Assembly: GCA_949128115.1 (NCBI GenBank)
Contig: OX421965.1
Span: forward strand, 33,103,681 to 33,167,680
Reading direction: 5' to 3'
Source of the DNA: Anaspis maculata
Taxonomy: Eukaryota; Arthropoda; Insecta; Coleoptera; Scraptiidae
DNA: 64,000 bases
Position numbers and translations under genes: made by a program. Positions 1 to 12,278 of the stretch are shown here, piece after piece. Position 1 is the first letter of the stretch; each line of letters begins with the position of its first letter. Below the pieces are notes generated by a model, which was not told the origin of the DNA, made no database searches, and worked only from the letters and a program-made list of their open reading frames with translations.

Positions 1-556
1 TAGAAAAATTTGGAAGAACAATTTCAAGTTTTGGACCTTTTTTTACAAGAGCCGCATTTCGAAAGTGGAGCCGTTGTCTGACTTATTGAGACAAGCTGGT
101 TTATGTTGCAAAGAGTTTTTAAATAAATAAGAAGATACCTGATACATAATAAAAATCACACGGAAAGAAAAATCTGCGAGAAAATACCTAATAAATATGT
201 AGGTAGATGCCAGGTACCGGTTCAGTCGTCACCTTTTAAAATTTAAATCAAACATTTAAATTTTGCCTAAAAATAGACTAGTAGAAGTCATAGCAACCTA
301 AGATAGCCCGAAAAGCTCCAGGCGGCTCGTTTTTTTTAGCAGAGGTCTTAATTTGCATTTGTAGGTATTTCTTAATTTTCTTATCAGACATCTACTTTTT
401 TTTTGTAAAAATTCTGTCACATAACACGCCTCCATCCAGGACCGCAGTTTGGATTAAAGCCTCGATTAAAGCTGTCTGTTGATTTAATAATTGAGATTTC
501 CCATTCCTTTACGAATTTTTTGCAGTCCTCAATAATACGTTGGGCTAGTCTGGTAT
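1..556. other. AT-rich stretch without a recognised gene
   Basis: No open frame of useful length, RNA gene or terminal repeat was recognised here. The stretch is AT-rich with homopolymer runs and ends at the target duplication of the hAT-type element that follows. Confidence 0.5.
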
Positions 557-564
557 GCTCTAAA

Positions 565-1824
565 CATGGGCGCCCGCAGGATTTTTGTCAGGGGGGGGCA
601 AATAGCTTCAGTTAGAGAACGTCACATACCTACCTGGCCTAATTTGCGAAGTCCTTTAGATTAGCGCCGCAGGTGAAAATTTTTTCGAATAATAATAATA
701 ATAATGGTGATAATAATTATTGTGCGAAAAATAAGGAAATATATTTGAAAATTGAACTTAACTTTAGAGAAATTTATTAAAATTTGTAATTTTGTACAAA
801 ATGTATAAAAATTTACTTCAAAATAGCCAGGTCAATAGTTACACTCGTTCATTATCTTGAAAAAACCCCTAGTGTTTTAAACCAGAGGTTTAGAAAATTT
901 CAATTATTGCCATGATTGATATAGAGGTCAATTGTTACACTCGTTCATTATGTTAAAAGAAACCCCTTGTGTTTTAAACCAGAGGCAGAGGTTCAGAAAA
1001 TTTCAAGTATTGCTATGATTGATATAGGTAGGTCAATTGTTACACTCGTTCATTATGTTGAAAAAACCCCTGGTGCTTTAAACCAGAGGTTCAGAAAATT
1101 TCAAGTATTGCTTTGTTTTGCTGTCTTTAACGATTACCTATTAGGTTTAGGAAAACGCGAATTGAAGTCTTCTAGGGTCCTTTCCAAACGGAAAATAGTA
1201 GTTTACGATACGAGTTGGCTGTTACATAAGTGGTTTTCAGACACGAAGCCGAAATTTGCAGAACGAGGGCGCAGCCCGAGTTCTGTAAGAGGCTGAGTGT
1301 CGGAAAGTATCTTGTGTAACAAGCCACGAGTGTTGTACAACATTTTACGTGTTTGTTTCAGTGCAAATTGTGAAAATGTTGTAGTTTTTGAGGTTATTTT
1401 GACAAGTGTCAAATTAAGTACATAAACTGTAAAATCCATATACAGCTTATATAAAAGTCTTTATATCTTATGTATCAACACAACAAACACGTAAAATAAC
1501 ATAATTATTTCACCCTATATTGGGCAGTGGAGCTGGTAGCTGGAATGCACAAATTGCAGATCGTTACCTACCTACCTACCTATCTACCTATTTTATGACT
1601 TTACGGGTAGCTATCTAATTTAGGTAGAAGCCTAATGAAATTTCAAATTGCTCTAACAATTCAAAAAAATGTAAATTACCTTCTCAAAGTTTTTTCTTTC
1701 GAATATGAATTTTTTTTTCCTTTCTCGAAAAAATTTTTTTTTTCGTAAGGAAGAATTTATTCAGCTGCTCCGGAGCCAGGGGGGGGCAAGTGCCCCCCCT
1801 TGCCCCCCCCTCCGGGCGCCCATG
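565..1824. mobile_element. Non-autonomous hAT-type DNA transposon with perfect 8-bp TSD
   Basis: The element begins CATGGGCGCCCG and ends with its inverse CGGGCGCCCATG. It is flanked on both sides by the 8-bp direct repeat GCTCTAAA (557-564 and 1825-1832). An 8-bp duplication with CA...TG inverted termini is the standard signature of the hAT superfamily. A G-run followed by CAA lies just inside each end. The 1,260-bp body carries no transposase frame, so the element must have been mobilised by a source elsewhere. It also contains three tandem copies of a ~100-bp unit. The TSDs are identical, which suggests a fairly recent insertion, although eight bases are little to date by. Confidence 0.82.
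829..1120. repeat. Three tandem ~100-bp repeats inside the hAT element
   Basis: The motif GTCAATTGTTACACTCG (GTCAATAGTTACACTCG in the first copy) recurs at 831, 927 and 1032. Each time it is followed by a CATTAT stretch, ACCCCT, and then TTTAAACCAGAGG. The spacings are 96 and 105 bp. The array is entirely internal to the 565-1824 element. Confidence 0.8.
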
Positions 1825-1832
1825 GCTCTAAA

Positions 1833-2815
1833 TATGGATCTTGATCTTTACACGCTGAATCAAGGTTATTCCTTGACATTCATAGTGTTTTCGGATGGCT
1901 CTTCTTAGTCTGGATGATAATTAATCAAGGACGGAGCTATGCAGGGCGTCAATTCAAAAATTTCACACTCCTGATTCCCCATTGAAAAAAAAATGTTTCA
2001 AAGAAATTCGCAGACTGGTCGATTTTGAGGGGAACTTATTATTGAATATACTAGGTGACAACTAAACTCATTTTTGGGAAAAATAGAGGTAGAAAAGGTG
2101 AGATGGAATGTCAATTCGCATTGACTATTTCACCGAAAACAACCGTTAATTCCCCATAACTGGCAAACAAACGATTGTTTCGAGCTTGTTTGCTCTCGTC
2201 AGTGACAGATATATGTTGGAATTGAGCCCTAAATGACAAAAAAAAAATTAAAATCGAAAGAGAAAGGTCAAAAAAATTCTTTAGTTCGTTACCGGAACCC
2301 CGGTCAGTATAATTATTTGAATTAAAAGAAGAAAAAAGAAAGAGAAAAAAAGGAAAAAACACTTACTGAATGATTCAGGTTTTAGAATCCAGGCCAGAAT
2401 CATAATATTATGATGAGCATGAATTAATGATTGTTCCTGCTTCATTCCCCAAGCAAGATGGCCACCCTTTGAAAAATTTAAAATGGGAATAGGAGTCGAA
2501 TAGTACATCATTTTCAAGACCGTTCAACATTTTAATTAGTTTACTATAGTGAAAAAATCGAACCACCCGTTTTCAAGCTCTCCCAATAAGGCAGGGTGAC
2601 CACTCTTGAAAAATTTGAAATGGGTATGGGGTCGAGTAATACATCATTTTGAAGGCCTTCCAACTTTTTTTTTTGTGTGAAAAGAAACAAAATAGAGCCA
2701 TCATCTGTTTTCAAGTTACCCTACGATTTTTTTTTACCCGAAAATGTGAATTGAAGAGTTACCATGCTTGAGACTAAGTGAATAAAATTGACCATTATTT
2801 AATTGAAAACATATC
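1833..2815. other. Intergenic DNA with a short diverged direct repeat
   Basis: No gene is recognised. A segment at about 2459-2530 (CACCCTTTGAAAAATTT, then TACATCATTTT) recurs in diverged form at about 2598-2670. The second copy is therefore offset by roughly 140 bp. The small frames on the minus strand come from this low-complexity DNA. Confidence 0.4.
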
Positions 2816-4032
2816 TAAACAAGTGAGTATGCCTTCACGTGCGTGAGTCTCAGTAGCGCATTTTCTTAAAGAGGCTTATTATGAATGTAAAGAAATTTGG
2901 TTGAAGGAGAAACATCATTCTTTGCCCACTCTCTTCAGTCGAAATTCATTGTGATTTTTTGATATCAAAATGGGGTACTTGTCAATGAAACAGATTTGAA
3001 TGAAAATTTTTTCAATCATCAATATTTTTTGTCAGCCACTAGTCAACAGTGACCTATTCTTTCCCATTTTTAGTCGGCTATCCATATAGCGAAAGAATTA
3101 GATCGTTATGTCTTCGGATTTATGTTTTTCATTCGACTCTTACTTTGAGGGCAGCGTGTGGGGGCGGCAGCATTCGGGAAAGTAACTAATGCACAGTTTG
3201 AGTTTGGGGTTTCCAAATGTGTAAGGAAATATGACAAATCAGTGAAAATTATGAAAGTTGCAATTTTTGTTTGAGGGGCGGGAGCTGGAAGCGGCGGTTA
3301 ATCAAAAGTGGCCTATCTTTTCCCATTTTCAGTAAGCTATCTATATAGCGAAAAAATTAGATCGTTATGTCTTCAGGTTCATGTTTTTCATTTATCTCTT
3401 ACTTTGGGGGCGGCGTGTGGGAGCGGCAGCGTTCGGCTAAGCAAATGTCACACAATTTGAGTTGGCAGTTTCTAAATGTTTGAGAGAACATCTCAATCAG
3501 TGAAATTGTGAAAGTTGCACTATTTGTCGTTTGGGGGCGGAATTTGGGGGCGGCGACTAATCAAAAGTAGCCTATCCTTTTCCATTTTTAGTCAGCTGTT
3601 CATATACCGAAAGAATTGGATCGCTATGTCTTCAGGTTTATGTTTTTCATTTTAAAGTGATTGGGGGCGGTTTTTAGCAATTTTTTCATATCGGCGGCGC
3701 ATATTGAAGGCGGAATGTTTCTGGGCTTACGTTCATAAGTGGCAACTATGTATTATTCATCAAATGAGAACACCAGAACAGTAGGTCTGGGAGAAATTGC
3801 AATATAACGTTATTTCAAATCTATCGGGGGCGGTTTTCTCTATGTTGGCGGCGCAATATAGACAATTAATATAGCCTAGCCCTCCTTTGGGAGTGGCAGC
3901 TATGTAACAGCGAAAAAATTATAAAGCTAGGGCGTCTAGTTTGGGAGGAGTTTGAGGAACGGACGGACGGACGGACGGACGGACAAAGCGGTTGCAATAG
4001 CGATTTTCATCAAGATGGAAAATGCGCTAAAA
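2816..4032. repeat. GC-block repetitive element, short copy (three ~260-bp units)
   Basis: This is the shorter of two full copies of one element; the other is at 40034-42209. It starts AAACAAGTGAGTATGCC and ends GAAAATGCGCTAAAAA. Near its left end lies TAGCGCATTTTC, the inverse of the right-end GAAAATGCGCTA, so the ends form a short subterminal inverted repeat. The interior has three tandem units of about 260 bp, marked by AGCTATCCATATAGCG-like sequence at about 3075, 3334 and 3596, each with GGGGGCGG and GGCGGCG blocks. The right end carries a GGAC microsatellite. No protein-coding capacity is seen. The superfamily is not assigned. Confidence 0.72.
3961..3984. repeat. (GGAC)6 microsatellite
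   Basis: Six perfect GGAC units sit immediately before AAAGCGGTTGCAATAGCG near the right end of the GC-block element. The corresponding tract in the other copy has eight units. Confidence 0.9.
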
Positions 4033-4793
4033 ATCTTCGGCACCAATAAAGGAAAAAGGAATTCAGCTCATTACAGTTCACCAGTTCAAATCGAGTTGAT
4101 AAACGTGCCAAAAACAGTACAGGGTTGCCACACATGAACGTCAGGAAAGAGTCATCGTGTGCCAATCAACCTCAACATTTGCTTATTGGTGTTGGTGGAA
4201 CGATGGCTGCTGCATAAGGGAAAGTGAATAATCGGGTTTTAAGAGGATGAAGCCCCAAAGGTCGCAAAGGTTATGGTGCGGACGTGGTCCATAATTTTTG
4301 TCGGAGAAACGCCAATTGTTTGCAGACTTCCGTGAGGTTCCCGCTTGTGTTAACCTGACGCGGTTAAAAAGAATCACTTTGCTCAAGTATCAAAAAAAAC
4401 ACCAGCTCGGACAATCGGTATTTCACTTTGGTACATTGAAGGGATATTTGTCTGCAGCAGGTTCTCCAAATTTTGCCCTCTGGAAAAGCGCAGTTATTTT
4501 TTAGAGAAGTAGAAATGGAGATATTGGGCGTTGGGGTAACCCTCGAAAAATACATCACTTGGACGACACTTCCACATGAGTACCAGGTAAAACAGGAGGG
4601 ACACACACTAAGTCCAAAGGAGATGTCAAGATTGTTGTGGATGTTGTGTCGTCGTTGACACAACCACGAGACACAAACAGAATTTGACGTGACAGCTCTC
4701 TGGAAACATTTTCCGGTTCTCTGGTGCAAAATCGCCTGGTTTATAGTGAGTTCTGCCACTACAAATAGGAAATTAAATTATTTCCTGCTGATG
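4033..4793. other. Unassigned unique DNA with overlapping open frames
   Basis: Frames of 60-131 codons run on both strands here (for example minus 4759-4364 and plus 4473-4658). They overlap each other, show no motif I recognise, and have no convincing splice continuation. I do not call a gene. Confidence 0.35.
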
Positions 4794-7339
4794 TACAGGG
4801 TGTTTCACTGTTTTGTCATATTTTAGGAGAAGGTAGAGAATTGAAGAATAAGTATTTTCACCGAAAAAAAAACGAAAAATGAAAAATATAAAAAAATATT
4901 GAAGATTAAAAATCAATTTTTTTTTTACAAATGTGACGAAAGTCAATGTAGCCAGCTTAGTGGCGGGGTTAACGGCCAAAAATGGAATAATCTGTGCATT
5001 TTGTGATCAAAGCATGAAATTTGGCATACGTGTTCAGAAGACCCTCCTTTGCAATTCCAGATGTGGCGCCACGCAAGACTTCGCACCAGAGGCACGGTAT
5101 TGCGGTTAATATACCTGCTAGGGGTAAATTCTGCAAAAATGGTTCCTGGCCGGTCTCTGGTACCGCAGTCGGTATTTTTTAGTTCTGTTTAGCTACAACT
5201 ACATGTAGAAATGAGTGAGGAGTGCATTTTCACAAGCAAAGTTCCAAATGCTGCCTTTATACGTTGTTTTAATACATTTTAAGGCCAACTTTGTTTTAGT
5301 ACAGGAAACATGGTAAAAAAATTGTCAAAACCTCGGCCAAGTCATGAACGTCCTGAAAATTTGATATTCTGTTCAGAATTAGGTGTCCTACTACATATCT
5401 AAAATTGCCAAAAATCGCACCCCGAGGCTTCGAGTTATTGGAGAGGGGGTAAAAAATTGCAACTCAAAATTAAAGGTATAGAACCCGATGGAACCCGTCA
5501 ATCCAATGGATGCAAATACGTCGTAGTTCGACGCATCACAACCAGTTGATACAATTTTGGCACAAAAAGTGTCGATCATTGTTGAAGGGGGGTCGCGGGG
5601 GAGGGCGAAACTCGGCTGGGTGGCTCTTTTTCTTCCTGTGTCATGAAGAATCGATCACGACAAGATTGGTATCTTTTCCGACTAAATTCAATGTCCTGAA
5701 CTTGAATTCGATGTATAAATTTGGACAAAAACAAGTTTAAACAAGTTGACTTGAGAAAACCTGTTTTTTCTTTGACAATTATCACAAAACTTTTTTTCAC
5801 TGTTGAAGGCATTCATCTTTAAAAATATTTCAGAGGCCATTAGATTGAACTGTATTCTTCACGAAAATCATCCATTCGATCTGTTACTTTGTTTTTTGAG
5901 ATGAAAAAAATCGATTTGAACTTTAGTCGGCACAGCCCGTCGTCTACTACTGACCAGAACACTACACCATGCATCTTTAAATGAAAATAGCCCAAACTAT
6001 CTAAAAAATTGAATCTCATCTTTGAAAGTTCGAGGATCTGTGCAGAACTGAATTCCCTATAACATAAACAAAATCGTCATAAATCGCAATGCAGGGTATT
6101 GAGTTATCACTTGAAGGTGCATGCTGTAGTGTTCTGGTCATTAGTAGACGCCGGGCAGTGCCGACTAAAGTTCAAATCGATTTTTCCTACCTCGAAAAAT
6201 AAAGTTACAGATCGCATGGATGATTTTCGTGAAGAATACAGTTCAGTCTGATGGCCTCCAAGATATTTTCAAAGATGAATACGTCTTACAGTAAAAAAAA
6301 GTTTTGTGGAAATTGTCGAAGAAAAAACAGGTTTTCTCAAGTTAACTTGTTCGAACTTGTTTTTATCCAAATTTACACATCGGATTCAAGTTCAGGACAT
6401 TGAACTTAGTCGGAAAAGATACCAATCCTGTCGTGATCGATTCTTCATGGCCCAGGAGGCAAAAGAGCCACCCAGCCGAGTTTCGCCCTTCCCCACGACC
6501 CCCCTCCAACAATGATCGACACTTTTTGTGCCAAAATTATATCAACTTGTTGTGGTGCGTCGAACTACGATGTATTTGCATCTATTGGATTGGCGGGTTC
6601 CATCGGGTTCTATACCTTTCATTTTAGGTTGCAATTTTTTACCCCCCCTCCAATAACTCGAAGCCTCGGGATGCGATTTTTGGCAATTTCAGATATGTAG
6701 TAGAGCACATAATTTTGGACAGCATATCAAATTTTCAGGACGTTCATGTCATTGCCGAGGTTTTGGCAATTTTGTTTTTCATGTCTCCTGTACTAAAACA
6801 AAGTTGGCCTTGAAATGTATTAAAACAACGTATAGAGGCAGCATTTGGAACTTTGCTTGTGAAAATGTACTCCTCACTCATTTCTACATGTAGTTTCAAC
6901 TAAACAGAGCTAAAAAATATCGACTGCGGTACCAGAGACCGGCCAGGAACCATTTTTGCAGAATTTACCCCTAGCAGGTATATTATCCGCAATACAGTGT
7001 CTCTGGCGCAAAATCTCGCGTGGCGCCACATCTGGAATTGCGAAGGAGGGTCTTCTGAACAAGTATGCCAAATTTCATGCTTTGATCACAAAATGCACAG
7101 CCCATTCCGCTAACCCCCCTACTAGCTTGTAGGTATGCATCAACTCACTTTGTGCACCTAATTCGGTCAAAGTCCAGTAATTAAATTTGGAATTTGAAAA
7201 AAAAAAATTAAAACTCATCTTTGAAATCGTAAACGTATAATTTATGCGTTTCCGATATAAATTTTTTTGAGAGAGTCTTCTTATTTTTTGATGCTCTACC
7301 GTCTCCTAAAATATTTTCGAAAAAGTGTAACACCCTGTA
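4794..7339. mobile_element. Foldback element with ~1.2-kb inverted arms, TACAGGGTGTT termini
   Basis: The left end reads TACAGGGTGTTTCACT and the right end is the inverse of TACAGGGTGTTACACT. Long arms run about 4794-5975 and 6115-7339 and are inverted copies of each other. Examples are the CTGGCCGGTCTCTGGTACC segment near 5145 and its inverse near 6930, and the GACCAGAACACTACA segment near 5950 and its inverse near 6130. Only about 140 bp separate the arms. The right arm has extra sequence near 7110-7200 that is absent from the left. The apparent open frames on opposite strands are mirror images of one another and are not genes. If the element is read as CAGGGTG...CACCCTG, a TA flanks both ends, consistent with a TA target site. 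Confidence 0.8.
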
Positions 7340-8539
7340 TAAACTCCACAAAATGCAAAAAGATGCTGGCACTGTGTTGTTTTGTTTTTCCGTGATTTAC
7401 ATTCGTAACCTAGTAAACAAACATAGACTGCAGACCAGACACGACTTGGCAACAACGGTCAATGAATATACCAAAATTCAAATTTTTCTAAAAGTTCTCA
7501 ATTTTTTGTTTAAATATTACGAAGATCTTGCAAAGTTATAATCTTCTACTCAAATTCCAACTTTCCACCCAAAGAGACGTCTCGAACAAACATTTCTCTA
7601 GGTGTTCCTGCTAATCGGAGAAGTATTTTGTGGTTCCACAACAGATTTTTTCTGCATGATCAGCTGATCAAAGTGTTTTTTTCATTCATAAACCCGATCA
7701 TTAGTGGGATCGGGAAAGGACAGGTTCACAGAGATATTTTTGAAATAAAGCATTCTGCAAAAATTACAAAAATAATCAACGACAATAAACAGAAATTAAG
7801 GTTAATTATATTCATTGTTTGTTGAATAGTATAGTATAATGAGATGCAGGAATAATCTCTCGTTTATTTTAGGTAACGCACGTTTTACGATGATGCGTAA
7901 TCTAAAAATGCGTTGGGTAAGACTTCAGGCATTACATAATTTTTGGGCGTGTGTATTCTGACAGTACAAACAATATTTTGGTGTATATGTCTCTAGTCTT
8001 TGGTCTCAATACCAAGCTTTTGTTTATATCAAGTTTTATCATCTTTGAAAGTACATACCACGGGCATTTTCTAGTCCATGAAGACACCCTTGACATTAGC
8101 CTAGATTTTACGTGATGGCTCACAGTACCTGATGCCCATATTTACTAGTTTTTTGCAAATATATATTTATCTCGACAGAAGGCAGCTACCACCTACTACA
8201 CACCTTCGTTTTAGGAAATAATCCTTAGATTATTATTTATGTTTCCAGCATTGCACTTTGATATTAGTTTGAACTTCATTTTCTGTGTTTACTGTCGTAA
8301 ATAAGTAGGTGCAAGTAAGATGTTTGGAAATAAACTTCTAAATAATAGATGTGGTGGCTAACAGTGTAATTTTGCAATAATTGGCGATAAAATATGATGG
8401 GCATTGCAGTAAACGGCGACATATTTATGGTAAATACATAATAAACTGCATATTCAATTAGTCAGTATGTAGTAGGTATTGCAAAATAAATTAGTCAAAG
8501 GGTATAATAATGAAATAAGTTTTTGCCTTAGACCCAGTA
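7340..8539. other. Intergenic DNA between two foldback elements
   Basis: AT-rich DNA without recognised genes. Frames such as 7628-7825 lack motifs and look like chance. TAGGTA-type short motifs are frequent near 8280-8480. Confidence 0.45.
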
Positions 8540-9638
8540 TACAGGGTGGTCATTCGAAAACTATTCACCTGCAATAACTCCCGATTCCTAGTAAAAATGT
8601 CTTCGAACAAAAACAGGTCGATTTTTATATATAAGAGGGACATTTATAACATGCATTGGCGAATTTTTATCTCCAGCCCCCTCGCCCTCACTCACCCCTA
8701 CTTTTAAATTTCAAATGACACCACCTACCTTGCAAACCATCAAATTTATGAAAATAAACTTCTCTTTCTAAAAAAAATATTTAAAAAATTTCCAACCCCG
8801 CCCCTTCTCCCTAAAAATTCTCCTGAGTGTCCCCTTCAACATTCTGGACCCCTGAATTCTCTTTAGTTTAGTCAGCATCACCTTAGATAGCACCGAAGAA
8901 GAGAATTTTCAGTAGAAAAAGTGCCATCCAAATTCATTCCATCGCTCTTCCCCACCTCAACTTCAAAATTAAACAAAACATCACCTGGTTTGTGACACAT
9001 CAAATTTAAGGGAATTGAATTCTCTTTCTGAAAACGATTTTCTTGAAATTTTCAACCCCTCCCCCATCAAATTAGACATTTGGAGTATTTTAGGAGGGAA
9101 ACGGGGGTTCTAAAAATTTCGGAAACATTGTTTTCAGGAAGAGAATTCAATTTCCTTCAATTTGATGTAAGAACCACAAAATAGGTATTGTCATTTCAGA
9201 TTTTTAAGGTGAGGTGGGGGAGCGAAGGGGTGGATTTGGGTGGCACTTTCTCCATAGAAAATTTCGAGGAAAATTTTCTCTTTCGATGCTATGCAGAATG
9301 ACGTTGACTGCATCCAAGAGAATTGAGAGGTCGAGAATATTAAATTGAACACTCAGAGAATTTTAGGAAGTAGAGTTGAAAATTTTGGAAATATTTTTTT
9401 CAGAGAAAGAATTTGATCATCTTCAGTTCGATGTATTGCAAGGTAGGCGGTGTCATTTGGAATTTCAAAGTGGGGTGAGTGGGGGCGAGGGAGCTGAAGA
9501 TAGAAATTCTCGCCCATGTATGTTTTAGATGTCCCATCGATATAAAAATCGACCTTTTTTTGCTCGAAGATATCGAAGATATATCACTATGAATCGGGAG
9601 TTATTGCAGGTGGATAGTTTTCAAATGATCACCCGGTA
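8540..9638. mobile_element. Foldback element with TACAGGGTGGTCAT termini
   Basis: The left end TACAGGGTGGTCATTCG, then AAAACTATTCACC, is matched in inverse at the right end, which reads back as TACCGGGTGATCATTTG and then AAAACTATCCACC. The arms continue inward through CAATAACTCCCGATTC and its inverse near 9590-9612, and through the CAGGTCGATTTTTATAT block near 8615. The interior consists of further diverged inverted modules rich in CCCC/GGGG. The termini resemble those of the 4794-7339 and 34408-35655 elements, so these may be one family. No transposase frame is present. Confidence 0.72.
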
Positions 9639-10754
9639 TTTTGTTTTACCCAGTGAAGGCGTTATCCGACAAATTAATGAGCAAATTCCCGAGTAAACTT
9701 AGGAAAATTGAAGATGGAGGACTATTACAACAAGGTAATTGATTGGAAACGTGCAAAATTGTCAAACGGTCATGAGAAATTAACATAGAATCTATATCGA
9801 GGAGCTGCAATGATCCAAATAGATATCCAACATTTCTCACATCCAAGACAAATTTATGCTGCACAGCCGGCAGCCGGGGGGCACACCTCTTCTAAAATAC
9901 CCAACCGCTAACGTAACGTACTCATCACTCCGCGTGCCAAATTTTCGGCATCACATCCCAGCACTTTCGTCCACGAACAATCTTGTTTACAAGATCGCCG
10001 ACAGATATGCAGAAATCCCCATATCGTCTCCCGCTCCTTTTCTTCCTCCATTCATGAATCATGCCTTCACGAATCGTGCGCCCGCTTTTACTGTCTCTCA
10101 GAGTCAGAAGACCGGGAGTCGGGAACAGATTGGCATCTTAATTAAATCCGCAGCAAAACCATCAAGATTTGCGTAAAAACAAGCACTTACTTCATTTACC
10201 GACATTCCTCTTCATCCATTATTTATCGTCCATCCATCCCGGCAAGATTGCTTTATTTCCGTTCGTTCCGGTCGCCATGGGGGATCGTTTACAGTTATAT
10301 AGAAATATGATAAAATGGCAGAAATTAATAATTTCTTTGTGCTGTTACCAGCGAGTGGACGTCGTGTAGGTGTTAAGAACAGAACAGACCTGTCCAAGGG
10401 TCCAGGTGCTATTATCTCGTGTGCAGTGTTCCTATCGTGGTGCGGGCATAAAAGCCGTGTAATACTTTGTTGTAGTCTAATCTCGAGTTTAATATAGCTT
10501 TAGAAATATGACCAAAATGTTAGATAATATCTCCGTTTGTATTACTGAAAGCGCAAGAGTCGTATTTCTTATTTGAACGTTTGAAAGGAATTTCTCGTGT
10601 TGCCCATGAAAGCGAGTAGGTACACAAAAGAATGTTCGTTTTTGCCCATTTCGTATGTGTAAGCGTGATTGTGTGGTTATAGGAAATGTTTTAATCAAAT
10701 CCACCAGCGTTTACTGGATGACACATGACTAAAGACTAGCGTGGAGATGCAGGA
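9639..10754. other. Unique, locally CpG-richer DNA without a confirmed gene
   Basis: The longest frame is a 106-codon ATG frame at 9856-10176 on the plus strand. It has no signal peptide, transmembrane segment, known motif or splice partner. The surrounding DNA is less repetitive than its neighbours, so a regulatory or untranslated role is possible but cannot be shown from sequence alone. Confidence 0.35.
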
Positions 10755-11262
10755 AAAGGTTGTTTTCAAACTTGGAATTAACTTTTATTGCACCTTACAT
10801 TTTAAACAAAATTAGATTATTCAGCCAGCAAAAAATACTGTTACGATTATTATTGTTGAGATAAAATGCTTTCAATAACTTCGCCTTTATATCCGATCCG
10901 CTCGTTGTCGCTTTGGATTAAAAACTGCCGTGTTAGTCGACCCATCGGTGCTTATATACCTCTGACTGTTATTCTGGAACTTTCCACCGGTTCTCTGGCA
11001 AATTCCACATTGAGCTGCGGCATGTAGTTTCGGACGACTCTCGAACAGTCCACCACTTTCGCGTGTGATTCCGGCGTGCTATGGATCGGCACCTCCGCCA
11101 ATTAGGCGAATGTATTCTACTCGCGCGTTGATTTCTCCATGTAAATCAAATGGCCTATGTTCTCGACTGCACTAGAGCTTCGCAAATGTTGACACCGTGT
11201 TCAAACGGTCTTGAAGAACCGCTTGTGCTCTCGAATGTACAAAAGAATCGCCACTCGTAACA
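10755..11262 (-). mobile_element. Diverged solo LTR (TGTTACGAGT family), minus orientation
   Basis: The right end ACTCGTAACA is the inverse of TGTTACGAGT, the start of the solo LTRs at 29877 and 37121. The interior GACCCATCGGTGCTTATATACC matches the 39591-39975 copy closely, as do TCTGGAAC, CCGGTTCTC and GGCAAATTCCACATTGA. In minus orientation this gives GGTATATAAGCACCG, a TATA-type promoter motif as expected in an LTR. The left boundary is poorly resolved. No gag-pol sequence adjoins it. Confidence 0.65.
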
Positions 11263-11575
11263 ATAGTTCCAAAACAAAAAAATCGAGTTGGTCCGATCGC
11301 TTCAAGTAGCCAAAAAATATCCGAGAATGTGGTAAAACTTGATAATTAGAACATAACTACTCAATGATAATTTACTTATAACTAAACTTCTATTTTTATT
11401 CAATATACATATACCGGTGACTCGTAACACTAGTAATGTTAGTAAAAAACTAAATACACCAACAGACCGCAGTGGTCAAAATCGTTGAACCCCTTGGAGA
11501 AATTTTCTGAAAAGGTCCAAGGGAAAAAATATGGAGGTGATTCCACTTCTCTGGGACACCCTCTATTCCTCTATG
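11263..11575. other. Short intergenic spacer with an LTR-end fragment
   Basis: Contains one further ACTCGTAACA motif at about 11420, identical to the LTR terminus just upstream, which may be a second fragment of the same family. Nothing else is recognised. Confidence 0.4.
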
Positions 11576-12181
11576 TACAGGCTGATCACGCGAAAATTCC
11601 TCCCCATACTGGTTATTCCCTTTGAAATAATTTGAAAAGGAAATGACTTTTCCCTTTCTTTCCGGAGCAATCTTTTCCGTAGATTTCAAAATTGAAAACT
11701 ATAATATACAGGGTGTCACAAAAACTGACAACTGTGTCTTTGTTGATGGGACACCTGTATATTCGAATTGCCATCGATTTAGTTTCGTATTCTGGATACA
11801 AATATAATATGTATACCACAGTTTTGAGTCATTTTCGAAGGCAAATTGTCAAAAAATTCACAAAAATATCATGAGACTGACTAAACTTACGTTTATTTGG
11901 CTAAAAGAGTTCTGAATTTTGGCCCACAATTTTTGTTAACAGTGCTGGGCCTATATTCGAGTTTTAAAAGTGATTATCTCATCGAAAAACAAATTCAACC
12001 AAGTTTTACATAATTTGTATTCAGAACAAAAAACTACATCGATTGCAATCCAGTTTTGAAATCTACGGAAAAAATTGTGTAGGAAAAGTTTTTTCCGTTT
12101 CAAATAGGTGATCTCAAAGGGGAAACCTCCAGTATAGGGGGGGGGGGGCAATTTCCCCAATTCTCGCGTGATCACCCTGTA
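11576..12181. mobile_element. Foldback MITE with TACAGG(G/C)TGATCACGCG termini
   Basis: The left end TACAGGCTGATCACGCG, then AAAATTCC, is mirrored at the right end, whose inverse reads TACAGGGTGATCACGCG and then AGAATTGG. The arms share further blocks, including the pair ATCGATTTAGTTTCGTATTC and ATCGATTGCAATCC. A second TACAGGGTGTCAC motif lies inside at about 11707, so the element may be two nested or fused units. The right end carries a run of 12 G residues. No coding capacity. Confidence 0.68.
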
Positions 12182-12278
12182 TACATATCATAGATGCTTG
12201 TTAATTATGACCACCATAAACTGTTTGCAATAAAGCAAAATACGAGTAAGATGACCGTAGCATCTGGAAGTGTACACA

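Noticed and set aside
9856..10176. 106-codon ATG frame on the plus strand
   Set aside because: No homology I recognise and no splice or promoter evidence. Kept only as a note in the spacer entry.
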